64,000 nucleotides of DNA from the NCBI RefSeq assembly GCF_000725485.1, contig NZ_JOAG01000019.1, positions 203,570 to 267,569 on the forward strand, written 5' to 3'. Under the pieces are notes generated by a model. That model made no database searches. It saw nothing but the letters and a program-made list of their open reading frames with translations, and had not been told where the DNA came from. Shown here piece after piece: positions 15,251-23,775 of this stretch (the stretch's first letter is position 1; each line of letters begins with the position of its first letter). Made by a program: the position numbers and the translations under genes. Source of the DNA: Nonomuraea candida. GTDB taxonomy: Bacteria; Actinomycetota; Actinomycetes; Streptosporangiales; Streptosporangiaceae.

Positions 15251-17729
15251 CGACGGGCTGCCCATCAGGCACGTCCTGCCCGGCCTGCTCGCCACCCTCG
15301 ACCGCCACGGCAGCGCGGTCCTGACCGCGCCGCCCGGCACCGGCAAGACCACGGTGGTCCCCCTGGCCCTGGCCGAGGCGGGCCTGCGGGTGCTGGTGGC
15401 CGAGCCGCGCCGCCTGGCCGTGCGCGCGGCGGCCCGCCGCATGGGCGTCAGCTACACGATCAGGGGCGAACGCCACACCGGCGCGAACCCCATGGTCGAG
15501 GTCGTCACGACCGGCGTGCTGCTCCAGCGGCTCCAGCGCGACCAGGAGCTGGCCGGGGTCGACGCGGTCGTGCTCGACGAGTGCCACGAACGCCACCTCG
15601 ACGCCGACACGGCCCTGGCCTTCCTGCTCGACGTACGCGACACGCTCCGCCCCGACCTGCGCCTGCTGGCCACCTCCGCCACCGCCGACGCGGGCCCGTG
15701 GTCCGCGCTGATCGGCGGCCCCGTCGTCGCGGCCACCGGCGCCACCCACCCGGTGGAGACGATCTGGGCCCCGCCGCCGCGCCCGGTCGCCCCGCCGCAC
15801 GGCCTGCGCGTCGATCCCGCCCTGCTGTCGCATGTGGCCTCGGTGGTGCGCAGGGCGCTCGCCGAACGGGACGGCGACGTGCTCTGCTTCCTGCCCGGCG
15901 TGGCCGAGATCGGCCGGGTGGCCGCGATGCTGGCGGGCGACGTGGCGCACGTGCTCCAGGTGCACGGCCAGGCCCCGCCGCACGTCCAGGACGCCGTGCT
16001 GACCCCGGGCGCGGCCCGCCGGGTGGTGCTGGCCACGTCGGTCGCCGAGTCGAGCCTGACCGTGCCCGGCGTGCGCGTGGTGGTGGACGCCGGGCTGGCC
16101 CGCGAGCCGCGTACCGACCACGCCCGCGGCCTCGGCTCCCTCACCACGGTCAGGGTCTCGAAGGCGTCGGCCGCCCAGCGCGCCGGCCGGGCGGGCCGCG
16201 AGGCCCCCGGCACCGTCTACCGCTGCTGGGCGGCGGCCGACCACGAGCGGCTGGCCGAGCACGCCCGCCCGGAGATCGCGCTCGCCGACCTGACGGGCTT
16301 CGCGCTGCAGGCCGCCTGCTGGGGCGTCCCGGACGCCGCGGGCCTGGCCCTGCTGGACCCGCCGCCGCCGGCCGCGATGTCGGCCGCCACCCGCACCCTG
16401 GAGCTCCTCGGCGCGCTCGACGGCGGCAGGGTGACCGGGCGCGGGCGGCGGATGGCACTGGCCGGGGTGCACCCGCGCCTGGCCAGGGTCCTGCTGGACC
16501 TCGGGCCCGAGGCGGCCGACGTGGTGGCGTTGCTGTCGGAGCAGCTGCCCCGCGAGTCGCCCGACGACCTGGTGGAGGTCTGGCGCGCGGCCCGCCGCGG
16601 CGGCACCGGCTTCGCCGCCCGCTGGCGCCAGGAGGCCGCCCGCCTGCGCCGTACGGCGGCCCAGGCCGGCCCCGCCGAGCGGAAACCGCCCGCCACCGGC
16701 ACCCAGCGCCCCGGCGGCACGGAACCGGGCGACCCCGGGCCGCCCGGTGACCGGCACCCGCCCGGTGACCGGCGTCTGTCCGGTGACGCGCTGGCGGGGA
16801 TGGCGGTGGCGCTGGCGTTCCCCGAGCGGGTGGCGCGCAGGCGCGGCGGCGGCTACCTCATGGCCTCGGGCACCCAGGCCCAGCTCGCCGAGAACTCCAA
16901 GCTCCGTACCGCCGAATGGCTGGCCGTCGCGATCGCCGACCGTCCCACCGGCTCGGCCTCGGCCCGCGTCAGGCAGGCCGTCGTCATCGACGAGGCCACC
17001 GCGCGGGCGGCGGCGGGCACCACGACCGAGGACGAGGTCACCTGGCGGGTCCCGCCGGGCGAGCGCCGCGGCGACGTGTCGGCCCGCAGGGTGGAGCGCC
17101 TGGGCGCGATCGAGCTGTCGTCCGCCCCGCTCAAGGACGCCGACGTCCGCCCGGCCATCCTGTACGGCCTGCGCACGGAAGACGTCCTGACCTGGACGAG
17201 ACCCGCCAGGGAGCTGCGTGACCGCCTGGCCTTCTGCCACCGCGCGATCGGCGCCCCCTGGCCGCCGATGGACGACCTCGCCGGCCTGGCCGACCAGTGG
17301 CTGGAGCCGGAGCTGTCCAGGGCCCGCCGCCGCGCCGACCTGGAACGCATCGACGTCGCGACCGCGCTGCGACGGCTGATCCCGTGGAGCGAGCGCCTCG
17401 ACGTGACGGCTCCCGAGCGCATCGAGGTGCCCAGCGGCTCCAGCGTCCGGCTGGACTACTCCGACGAGAGCGGGCAGCCGGTGCTGGCGGTGAAGCTGCA
17501 GGAGCTGTTCGGCTGGCAGGAGACGCCGCGCATCGCGGGCGTGCCGGTGCTGGTGCACCTGCTCTCCCCGGCGGGCCGGCCGCTGGCGGTGACGGCGGAC
17601 CTGGCCTCGTTCTGGCGGGACGGCTACCGTTCCGTACGCGCGGAGATGCGTGGCCGCTACCCCCGGCATCCCTGGCCGGAGGACCCGCTCACCGCGCCGC
17701 CCACCCGCCGTACGAAAGGAAGACGATGA
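15225..17729 (+). CDS. hrpB: ATP-dependent helicase HrpB
   Basis: An 834-aa DEAH/RHA-type helicase. Motif I is TAPPGTGKTTVV near residue 37, motif II DECHERHLD near 118, motif III SATAD, and motif VI AQRAGRAGREAPG near 314. The C-terminal HrpB domain is present (KLQELFGWQETPRIAGVPV). A Pro/Gly-rich stretch near 490-520 (GDRHPPGDRRLSGD) is an insertion with short repeats. HrpB is widespread but its substrate in the cell is poorly known. GTG 15225 or ATG 15237 could start it, both inside the ArsR gene. The stop overlaps the next ATG (ATGA), so the GNAT-like gene is coupled. Confidence 0.95.
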   Translation: MSKPMPRSDDGLPIRHVLPGLLATLDRHGSAVLTAPPGTGKTTVVPLALAEAGLRVLVAEPRRLAVRAAARRMGVSYTIRGERHTGANPMVEVVTTGVLLQRLQRDQELAGVDAVVLDECHERHLDADTALAFLLDVRDTLRPDLRLLATSATADAGPWSALIGGPVVAATGATHPVETIWAPPPRPVAPPHGLRVDPALLSHVASVVRRALAERDGDVLCFLPGVAEIGRVAAMLAGDVAHVLQVHGQAPPHVQDAVLTPGAARRVVLATSVAESSLTVPGVRVVVDAGLAREPRTDHARGLGSLTTVRVSKASAAQRAGRAGREAPGTVYRCWAAADHERLAEHARPEIALADLTGFALQAACWGVPDAAGLALLDPPPPAAMSAATRTLELLGALDGGRVTGRGRRMALAGVHPRLARVLLDLGPEAADVVALLSEQLPRESPDDLVEVWRAARRGGTGFAARWRQEAARLRRTAAQAGPAERKPPATGTQRPGGTEPGDPGPPGDRHPPGDRRLSGDALAGMAVALAFPERVARRRGGGYLMASGTQAQLAENSKLRTAEWLAVAIADRPTGSASARVRQAVVIDEATARAAAGTTTEDEVTWRVPPGERRGDVSARRVERLGAIELSSAPLKDADVRPAILYGLRTEDVLTWTRPARELRDRLAFCHRAIGAPWPPMDDLAGLADQWLEPELSRARRRADLERIDVATALRRLIPWSERLDVTAPERIEVPSGSSVRLDYSDESGQPVLAVKLQELFGWQETPRIAGVPVLVHLLSPAGRPLAVTADLASFWRDGYRSVRAEMRGRYPRHPWPEDPLTAPPTRRTKGRR

Positions 17730-18361
17730 GCGACTGGCAGGCCGTGGCCGCCCACGACAACGCGCAGTGGTGCGACGCGATGTGCCGCGCCCACGGCAGG
17801 CCGGGCACGTTCACCGACCGCGCCTGGACCAACCCCGTCAGGACCCCGCCCCTCTACCCCGACGCCGTCACGCTCTCGCCGGCGGCGACGGCGGCCGACG
17901 TCCTCGACCACATCGACGCGGGCCCGGGCGCCTCGGTGAAGGACAGCTTCGCCACGCTCGACCTGCCGGGCTTCGAGGTGCTGTTCGAGGCGTGGTGGCT
18001 GCACCGCGACGCCCCGGAGCGGGCGGAGGCCACGTGGGAGGTGGTCAGGGACGAGGCCGCGCTCGCCCGCTGGGAGGCGGCGTGCGGCGTGGCCGACCTG
18101 TTCCGCCCGGCGCTCCTCGAGGAGGTCACGGTCGTGCACGCGCCGGCCGAGGGCTGCGGCGCGGTCCTGACGGCGACGGGCCCGGCGGTGGGCGTGTCCA
18201 ACGTGTTCGGCGACCCCGACGTCGCCTGGCCGGGGGTGCTGGCGATGGCGGCCGAGTTGTTCCCCGGCCGCCCCCTGGTCGGCTACGAGAGCGACCCCGA
18301 GCCCGCGCTCCGCCACGGCTTCACGACCACGGGCCCGCTGCGCGTCTGGCTCAAGAGCTGA
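17726..18361 (+). CDS. GNAT-like protein
   Basis: A 211-aa protein starting at an ATG that overlaps the hrpB stop, with AAAGGAAG upstream. The C-terminal half resembles a GNAT fold with a degenerate acetyl-CoA region (TATGPAVGVSNVFGDPDVAW) and the ending LVGYESDPEPALRHGFTTTG, which is common in actinobacterial GNAT relatives. The classical R/QxxGxG/A loop is not clear, so catalysis is doubtful. Its last codons GGCTCAAGAGCTGA are repeated five more times downstream. Confidence 0.7.
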   Translation: MSDWQAVAAHDNAQWCDAMCRAHGRPGTFTDRAWTNPVRTPPLYPDAVTLSPAATAADVLDHIDAGPGASVKDSFATLDLPGFEVLFEAWWLHRDAPERAEATWEVVRDEAALARWEAACGVADLFRPALLEEVTVVHAPAEGCGAVLTATGPAVGVSNVFGDPDVAWPGVLAMAAELFPGRPLVGYESDPEPALRHGFTTTGPLRVWLKS

Positions 18362-18471
18362 GGTCCCGGCTCAAGAGCTGACGTCGCCCGGCTCAAGCGC
18401 TGACGTCCCGGCTCAAGCGCTGACGTCGCCCGGCTCAAGAGCTGGCGTCCCGGCTCAAGCGCTGAGGTCGG
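18348..18471 (+). repeat. 20/22-bp tandem repeat of the preceding gene's 3' end
   Basis: Six copies of GGCTCAAG(A/C)GCTGA begin at 18348, 18368, 18390, 18410, 18432 and 18452, with alternating unit lengths of 20 and 22 bp (a 42-bp higher-order unit). The first copy is the coding end and stop codon of the GNAT-like gene; one copy has TGG in place of TGA. Confidence 0.9.
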
Positions 18472-18515
18472 CCAGTGCCACCCCCCGTTCAGCGCACCGG
18501 GGCTCGGGCTCGGGC

Positions 18516-19694
18516 TCAGGACGTGAGGTCGTCCAGGGTCGGGTTCTCGATGACGGGATGGCGCTCGCCCCCCACCCCCGCGTCCTTGAACCCGCTGGAG
18601 GTGGCGATGCAGACGACGGGCCCGTCGAAGTCGCGCCGCAGCCTGCGGTGCCCGGCCAGCCCGGCCGCCCCCGACAGCTCCTGCCACAGCCCCGCCCTGC
18701 CCAGCTCCCGCTGCGCCCGCCGCATCTCCTCGTCGGTCACGAGCACCGCCTCGCCGCCGCTGTCGCGCACGGCGGCGACCCCCCGGTGCCCGCCGACCGT
18801 CCCGGCCAGCGAGTACGCGTCCGTGGGCCCCAGCTCGACGATCGCGGCGGGCGCGCCGGCGGCCAGCGCCTTGGCGTGCGGCCCGCCGGCGGCCGTCTCG
18901 CAGGAGAACATCCGCGGAGCCTTCTCCGTCAGCCCGAGCAGCCGCAGCTCCGCGAACCCCTTCCACACCCCGTAGAGCAGCTCGGCGTAGCCGGTGGGCA
19001 CGAAGACGGCCGCGGGCACCTCGCCGAGCTGCAGGAACACCTCGTACGCGATCGTCTTGTACCCCTCGGGCCCGAACGGGTGCCCGGTGTGCGTGACGGT
19101 CTGGTTGCTGACCGGGTGGTAGCCGAGCCGCTCCACCACCTCCCGCAGCAGCGGCCAGCGCTTCTCGCCGGGCATGGAGACGACCTTGGCGCCGTACGCC
19201 CGCACGAACGCCTGCACCGCGGGCGGCGACTGCGCCGAGGTCAGCACGATCGCCCGCAGCCCGGCGCGGGCGGCGTAGGCGGCGGCCGAGGCGCCGTGGT
19301 TGCCCGAGGAGGCCACGACCACGCCGGGCGCGCCGGCGGCGACGGCGGCGCTCACGGCGACGCGGTTGAGCCGGTCCTTGTGCGACCAGGTCGGGTTGCG
19401 CGACTCGTCCTTGACGTAGACGTCGCCGACCCGCACCAGCGGGGTGCCGCCCTCGCCCAGCGTGGGCGCGTCGAGCGGCGGCAGCAGCGGCGACCACCGC
19501 GCCAGGTCCGGCCCGGGCTCCTGGGCGAACAGCTCCCGGTCCACCTTCGCGTAGTCGTAGACCACCTCCAAGGGGTAGGCGATCTCGTCGGTGCTGGTCT
19601 TGGGGCAGCCCCGCGTCAGCGGCGGGAACAAGGGGAACTCGGCCGAGGGGTCGCCCAGGGAGCGCTGGCGGAGGGCAAGCGAAGGTCCGTTCAC
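18516..19694 (-). CDS. Threonine-synthase-like PLP enzyme
   Basis: A 392-aa fold-type II PLP enzyme. SRNPTWSHKDRLNRV carries the Schiff-base Lys near residue 106, VVASSGNHGASAAAYAAR is the phosphate-binding SGNHG loop, and VCIATSSGFKD is near the end. It matches the threonine synthase family (O-phosphohomoserine to threonine), but the gene stands apart from other threonine genes, so a paralogous lyase or deaminase role is possible. GTG 19694 is used; the next gene is divergent with its start about 55 bp away. Downstream is the 20/22-bp repeat array. Confidence 0.82.
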   Translation of the reverse strand: MNGPSLALRQRSLGDPSAEFPLFPPLTRGCPKTSTDEIAYPLEVVYDYAKVDRELFAQEPGPDLARWSPLLPPLDAPTLGEGGTPLVRVGDVYVKDESRNPTWSHKDRLNRVAVSAAVAAGAPGVVVASSGNHGASAAAYAARAGLRAIVLTSAQSPPAVQAFVRAYGAKVVSMPGEKRWPLLREVVERLGYHPVSNQTVTHTGHPFGPEGYKTIAYEVFLQLGEVPAAVFVPTGYAELLYGVWKGFAELRLLGLTEKAPRMFSCETAAGGPHAKALAAGAPAAIVELGPTDAYSLAGTVGGHRGVAAVRDSGGEAVLVTDEEMRRAQRELGRAGLWQELSGAAGLAGHRRLRRDFDGPVVCIATSSGFKDAGVGGERHPVIENPTLDDLTS

Positions 19695-19749
19695 GTGAAT
19701 CGACCCTAGCGACCTCGCAACGATGAGTGAAAACCTGCACACTCTAGTC

Positions 19750-21288
19750 ATGGTGTGGGCAGGCAGGTCCGCCATCGAGATCGCGACGGCCGTGCGGAAC
19801 GGCGAGGTCAAGGCCACGACCGTCGTCGAGGAGCACCTCCACGTCATCTCGGCGCGGGATCCCGGGATCGGGGCCTTCAGGCGGGTCAGGGAGCAGGCCG
19901 TGGACGAGGCGCGGCTGCTGCAGCGGCGGCGCGACCTGGCCGAGCTGCCCCTGGCCGGCGTGCCGGTGGCGGTCAAGGACAACCTCGAGGTGGCCGGCGA
20001 GGCCACGCGCGGCGGCTCGGCGGCCACCTCCGGCGCGCCGGCGGCCGAGGACCACGTGACGGTGGCGCGGCTGCGGGCGGCGGGGGCGGTGGTCGTCGGG
20101 CTGACGAACCTGCCGGAGCTGGGGCTGGTGGCCTTCGGCGACAGCCCGTACGGCACCGTACGCAACCCCTGGGACCTCTCGCGCACCTCCGGCGGCTCGT
20201 CGGCGGGCAGCGCGGCGGCCGTGGCGGCGGGCATGGTGCCGCTGGCGCTCGGCAACGACGGCATGGGCTCCCTGCGCATCCCGGGGGCGTGCTGCGGCGT
20301 GCTCGCCATCAAGCCGGGCCTCGGCCTGGTGCCCCCGCCGGCGGACGACTGGGACGGGCTCACCGAGAACGGCCCGCTGGCCACGACCGTCGCCGACCTC
20401 GCGCTCGCGCTGTCCGTGCTGGCCGCCGACCCGACGCTGGCCGAGTCGTGGCGCGGCGGGCGGCGCGTCGAGCCGCCGCCGCGCATGCTGCGCTCGGTGT
20501 GGGCGGACGACGACCAGGTGTGGGAGCCGCAGCCGCCGACCGTCAGCCCGGAGCCGTTCGACCTGCGGGTGGCCTTCGCACCACAACCGCTGCCGGCGGG
20601 GCTGCGGATGGACAGGGAGTTCAGGGCCGCGGTACGCGCCGCGGCCGAGACGCTGCGCGTGGCCGGGCACACGGTGGTGGAGCACGAGCGCCGGCTGCCC
20701 GCCTGGCTCGGCCTGTCCACGATCGCGACCTGGCTGACCCGCGCCGCCACCTCCGCCGACACCCTCGGCCGGCCCCGCCCCGGCCCGGGAACCCCTGCGG
20801 ACGGCCCGATCCCACCGCCCGGACCCGGCACGAACCCGCCCGGGCGCGGGCGTGGCGCGGGCGTGGGTGGCGGGCTGGAGCGGCGCACCAGGGCGCTGGC
20901 GCGCGCCGGCCGGGTGCTGCGCGCGCTCAGCCTGGACGGCGCGCGCGGCCGGGAGCGCTGGCGCGGCTACGGCGCCGACCAGTGGTTCGGCCGGGCCGAC
21001 GCGCTCGTCATGCCCGCGCTGGCCGCGATCCCGCCGCGCGCCGACCGCTGGGGCGAGCGCGGCTTCCTGCGCAACGCCTGGACGAACGTCGGCTACGCCC
21101 CCGCCACCGGCGCCTGGAACATGTGCGGCTGGCCCGCGATGACCGTCCCCATGGCCACCCACTCCACCGCGCTGCCGATCGGCGTGCAGCTCATCGCCCC
21201 GCCCGGCGGCGAGCCCCACCTGCTGGGCCTGGCGGCGCAGCTCCAGGCCGCCCACCCGCCGCTCCGGCCACCCGGCTTCTCCTTCTAG
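19750..21288 (+). CDS. Amidase (amidase signature family)
   Basis: About 512 aa. The Ser-cisSer-Lys triad is visible: Lys in VPVAVKDNLE, cis-Ser in SRTSGGSSAGSAAAVAAG, and nucleophile Ser in GNDGMGSLRIPGACCG. Between the core and the C-terminal block is a Pro/Gly-rich insert (around 345-380, PGPGTPADGPIPPPGPG) that is low complexity and probably a loop. ATG 19750 (MVWAGRSAIEIA) fits the family; ATG 19723 in the same frame adds nine residues. No Shine-Dalgarno is seen, so a leaderless message is possible. It is divergent from the threonine-synthase-like gene; substrate unknown. Confidence 0.88.
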   Translation: MVWAGRSAIEIATAVRNGEVKATTVVEEHLHVISARDPGIGAFRRVREQAVDEARLLQRRRDLAELPLAGVPVAVKDNLEVAGEATRGGSAATSGAPAAEDHVTVARLRAAGAVVVGLTNLPELGLVAFGDSPYGTVRNPWDLSRTSGGSSAGSAAAVAAGMVPLALGNDGMGSLRIPGACCGVLAIKPGLGLVPPPADDWDGLTENGPLATTVADLALALSVLAADPTLAESWRGGRRVEPPPRMLRSVWADDDQVWEPQPPTVSPEPFDLRVAFAPQPLPAGLRMDREFRAAVRAAAETLRVAGHTVVEHERRLPAWLGLSTIATWLTRAATSADTLGRPRPGPGTPADGPIPPPGPGTNPPGRGRGAGVGGGLERRTRALARAGRVLRALSLDGARGRERWRGYGADQWFGRADALVMPALAAIPPRADRWGERGFLRNAWTNVGYAPATGAWNMCGWPAMTVPMATHSTALPIGVQLIAPPGGEPHLLGLAAQLQAAHPPLRPPGFSF

Positions 21289-21375
21289 GCCACCGACCCC
21301 GAGCACCGATTCGGAGCAGTGATCGGGAGCACTGGCCCTGGGGTTTGTCGGCCGGGCCCCCTAAGGTCTCGTGCC

Positions 21376-22725
21376 ATGATCCAACCCTCAGACCTGACCG
21401 CCCTGCGCGCCAAGCTGCCGGCCGCGTCCCCGGCCAACGCCTGGAAGGCCGTCCGGCGGCTCGCGCTGGGCGGCCGGGGCGACGACGTGCTCACCCTGGC
21501 CGCCGACTACGCCGAGATCGCCCGGCCCGGCACGGACAAGCTGGTCAAGCTCTGGTCCGAGGCGCTCGACCGCGACGGCTTCGCGGAGCGCGTGCTGGCG
21601 CCGGCGTTCGCCGCGGAGGGGCGTACCGAGCTGGAGCTGCGCAAGCAGGGCTCGCTCACGGGGCTGCGGCACCTGACGATGCTCGAAAGCCTGACCCTCG
21701 ACCGCTGCAGGAGCCTGACGGACCTGTCGGAGCTGTCCGCGCTGACCGGGCTGCGCGTGCTGAACCTGGACGGCTGCGCGGCCCTCACCGACCTGACGCC
21801 GCTGGCCGCGCTCACCGGGCTCACGGCGCTGCTCCTGCCCAACTGCCGCCAGGTGAGCGACGTCTCCCCGCTCCTCGCCCTGCACCGCCTGCGCCGGCTC
21901 GACCTGCGCGGCTCGGCGGTGGCGAGCGTCGCGGGGTTCGGCGACGCGTTCCCCGCCCTCGAAGAGCTCGACCTGAGCGGCTGCCGGTTCGTCGAGGACG
22001 TACGCGGCCTGTCCGGGCTGCGCCGGCTGAGAGAGCTGGACCTGAGCCGTACCAAGATCACCAGCCTGGAGGGGCTGCACGACCTCGGCGCGGTCACCAA
22101 GCTGAGCCTGCACAGCACCCGCCTGACCGGTCTCGACGGCATCGGCGTCATGACGGCGCTGGAGACGCTCTGGCTCGGCGGCAGCACGAAGGTGAAGAGC
22201 CTCGACGGCCTGGGCCACCACCCCCGCCTCACGTCTCTCGGCCTGCCGCCCGCCGGGCTCCCCGACCTGCGCCCGCTGTCGCGGCTGCCCGCGCTGGAAC
22301 GGCTGACCATCGACAGGGACCAGCGGCTCACCTCGCTCGACGGGCTCGAAGGGCACCCGTCGCTGCGGGAGGTCGAGCTGGTCTACGCGGAGGACCTGCG
22401 TGACTTCTCCGCGCTCGCCCGCATGCCCGCCCTGCGCGTGCTGACCCTCCAGGGAATGGACCGGCTCGCCGACCTCACCCCGTTCTCGGGGCTGCTCCAC
22501 CTGGAGGAGCTCCACATCGCCTGCACCGATCTGCGCGCCTTCGGCGACCTCGACCGGCTGCCCGCCCTGCGCAAGCTGGAGTTCTACGACTGCCGCGAAC
22601 TGAGCGACCTGGGCGCGGCGCTCACGTTCCCCTCGCTCAAGGAGGTCTGCGTGAACGCCTGCCCCGCCCTGCCGCGCGACCTCGTCGCGGACCTGAAGGC
22701 CCGGAGCCTGTTCACCCAGTGGTGA
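21376..22725 (+). CDS. Leucine-rich-repeat protein
   Basis: A 449-aa cytoplasmic protein. After about 90 residues of helical N terminus come roughly 13 leucine-rich repeats of about 23 residues (examples LESLTLDRCRSLTDLSEL, LRVLNLDGCAALTDLTPL, LEELDLSGCRFVEDVRGL, LRELDLSRTKITSLEGL). There is no signal peptide or membrane segment. Bacterial LRR proteins of this kind bind other proteins; the partner is unknown. It is alone on the strand and convergent with the aldehyde-dehydrogenase operon (17-bp gap). Confidence 0.85.
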   Translation: MIQPSDLTALRAKLPAASPANAWKAVRRLALGGRGDDVLTLAADYAEIARPGTDKLVKLWSEALDRDGFAERVLAPAFAAEGRTELELRKQGSLTGLRHLTMLESLTLDRCRSLTDLSELSALTGLRVLNLDGCAALTDLTPLAALTGLTALLLPNCRQVSDVSPLLALHRLRRLDLRGSAVASVAGFGDAFPALEELDLSGCRFVEDVRGLSGLRRLRELDLSRTKITSLEGLHDLGAVTKLSLHSTRLTGLDGIGVMTALETLWLGGSTKVKSLDGLGHHPRLTSLGLPPAGLPDLRPLSRLPALERLTIDRDQRLTSLDGLEGHPSLREVELVYAEDLRDFSALARMPALRVLTLQGMDRLADLTPFSGLLHLEELHIACTDLRAFGDLDRLPALRKLEFYDCRELSDLGAALTFPSLKEVCVNACPALPRDLVADLKARSLFTQW

Positions 22726-22742
22726 GGCTCCGGGCCCCGCGC

Positions 22743-23588
22743 TCAGTGGCCGACCGGGTGCCAGACGGTCTTGGTCTCCAGGAAGCGCGTCATGCGGCCG
22801 GTCCCCGGATCGGCCGCCCAGTCCTCCTTGGCGGGCCGCAGGACCCGCTTGAGGTTCTCGGCCGCCTCCTGCTCGCAGCGCAGCGCCAGGTCGGCGTCGG
22901 TGACGCCGGTCAGGTCGAGGCCGTTGACGTCCATGTGCGCCGCCAGCCAGGGGGCCAGCTCGGCCTGCTGACCGGTGAGGATGTTGACGACCCCGCCGGG
23001 CAGGTCGGACGTGGCCAGCACCTCGGCCAGGGTGATCGCGGCCAGCGGCGCCGGCTCGGAGGCCACCACGACGCAGGTGTTGCCGGTCACGATCACCGGC
23101 GCGACCACCGAGACCAGCCCGAGCAGCGGGTCGGCGGGCGCCACCACGGCCACCACGCCGGTCGGCTCGGGGGTGGACAGGTTGAAGTAGGGCCCGGCCA
23201 CCGGGTTGGCCGCGCCGCGCACGGCGGTGATCTTGTCGGACCAGCCGGCGTACCAGACCAGCCGGTCCACCGTCGCGTCCACCTGCTCCAGCGCGGCGCG
23301 CTTGCCGCCGCCCAGCTCGTCGGCGAACTGCGCGCGCCGCCCCTCCAGCATCTCGGCGACGCGGTAGAGGATCTGCCCCCTGTTGTACGGCGTCGCGCCC
23401 GACCAGCCGGGGAACGCCTTGCGCGCGGCCACCACGGCGTCACGGGCGTCCTTGCGCGAGGCCCGTGAGGCGTTGGCGACGAACTCGCCCTTGGCCGAGG
23501 TCACGGGGTAGGACCTTCCACTCTCCGAGCGCGGGAACGCCCCTCCGATGTACAGCTTGTAGGTCTTCTTGACGGACAACCTACTCAT
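22743..23588 (-). CDS. Short aldehyde-dehydrogenase-like protein lacking the catalytic domain
   Basis: 281 aa. It aligns with the NAD-binding part of aldehyde dehydrogenases (YKLYIGGAFPRSESGRSYPV, ARKAFPGWSGATPYNRGQIL, TGVVAVVAPADPLLGLVSVV, LPGGVVNILTG) but stops near the end of the Rossmann domain and lacks the catalytic Cys and Glu regions. The tail PGTGRMTRFLETKTVWHPVG appears to be a proper ending and not a truncation. Together with the upstream full-length enzyme it resembles the two halves of ALDH16, whose second domain is non-catalytic and supports dimer shape. It is third in the deoC operon. Confidence 0.85.
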   Translation of the reverse strand: MSRLSVKKTYKLYIGGAFPRSESGRSYPVTSAKGEFVANASRASRKDARDAVVAARKAFPGWSGATPYNRGQILYRVAEMLEGRRAQFADELGGGKRAALEQVDATVDRLVWYAGWSDKITAVRGAANPVAGPYFNLSTPEPTGVVAVVAPADPLLGLVSVVAPVIVTGNTCVVVASEPAPLAAITLAEVLATSDLPGGVVNILTGQQAELAPWLAAHMDVNGLDLTGVTDADLALRCEQEAAENLKRVLRPAKEDWAADPGTGRMTRFLETKTVWHPVGH

Positions 23589-23775
23589 CGCCCCGACCCC
23601 TCCACGTGGACTCCTGCGACATCTGCACCGGCACGAAGACCTGGTGGCAGCGGCTCACGCCGCAGCGGTGGGCGTACCAGCCGGTGCGGACGGGGCGGCC
23701 GGCCCTGGCGAAGGCGTGCCCCCTGGTGGCCTGGGCCCGCCGCTGCCCGCGGCGGGACCGGCGGTGCTCACACAT
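23581..23775 (-). CDS. Possible small Arg/Cys-rich ORF between the two aldehyde dehydrogenase genes
   Basis: A 64-aa frame that overlaps the stop of the upstream dehydrogenase by 8 bp and the start of the downstream one by 8 bp. It begins MCEHRRSRRGQRR and has AHRCGVSRCHQ in the middle. Almost every third base is G or C, but the antisense frame (CDICTGTKTWWQR, several Cys) is equally GC-rich, so coding sense is ambiguous. It could also be untranslated spacer. Confidence 0.3.
   Translation of the reverse strand: MCEHRRSRRGQRRAQATRGHAFARAGRPVRTGWYAHRCGVSRCHQVFVPVQMSQESTWRGRGDE

Noticed and set aside
15057..17669. Very long open frame opposite hrpB (870 codons)
   Set aside because: It is the antisense shadow of hrpB caused by high GC; its translation is Arg/Gly/Ala-rich with no domain.
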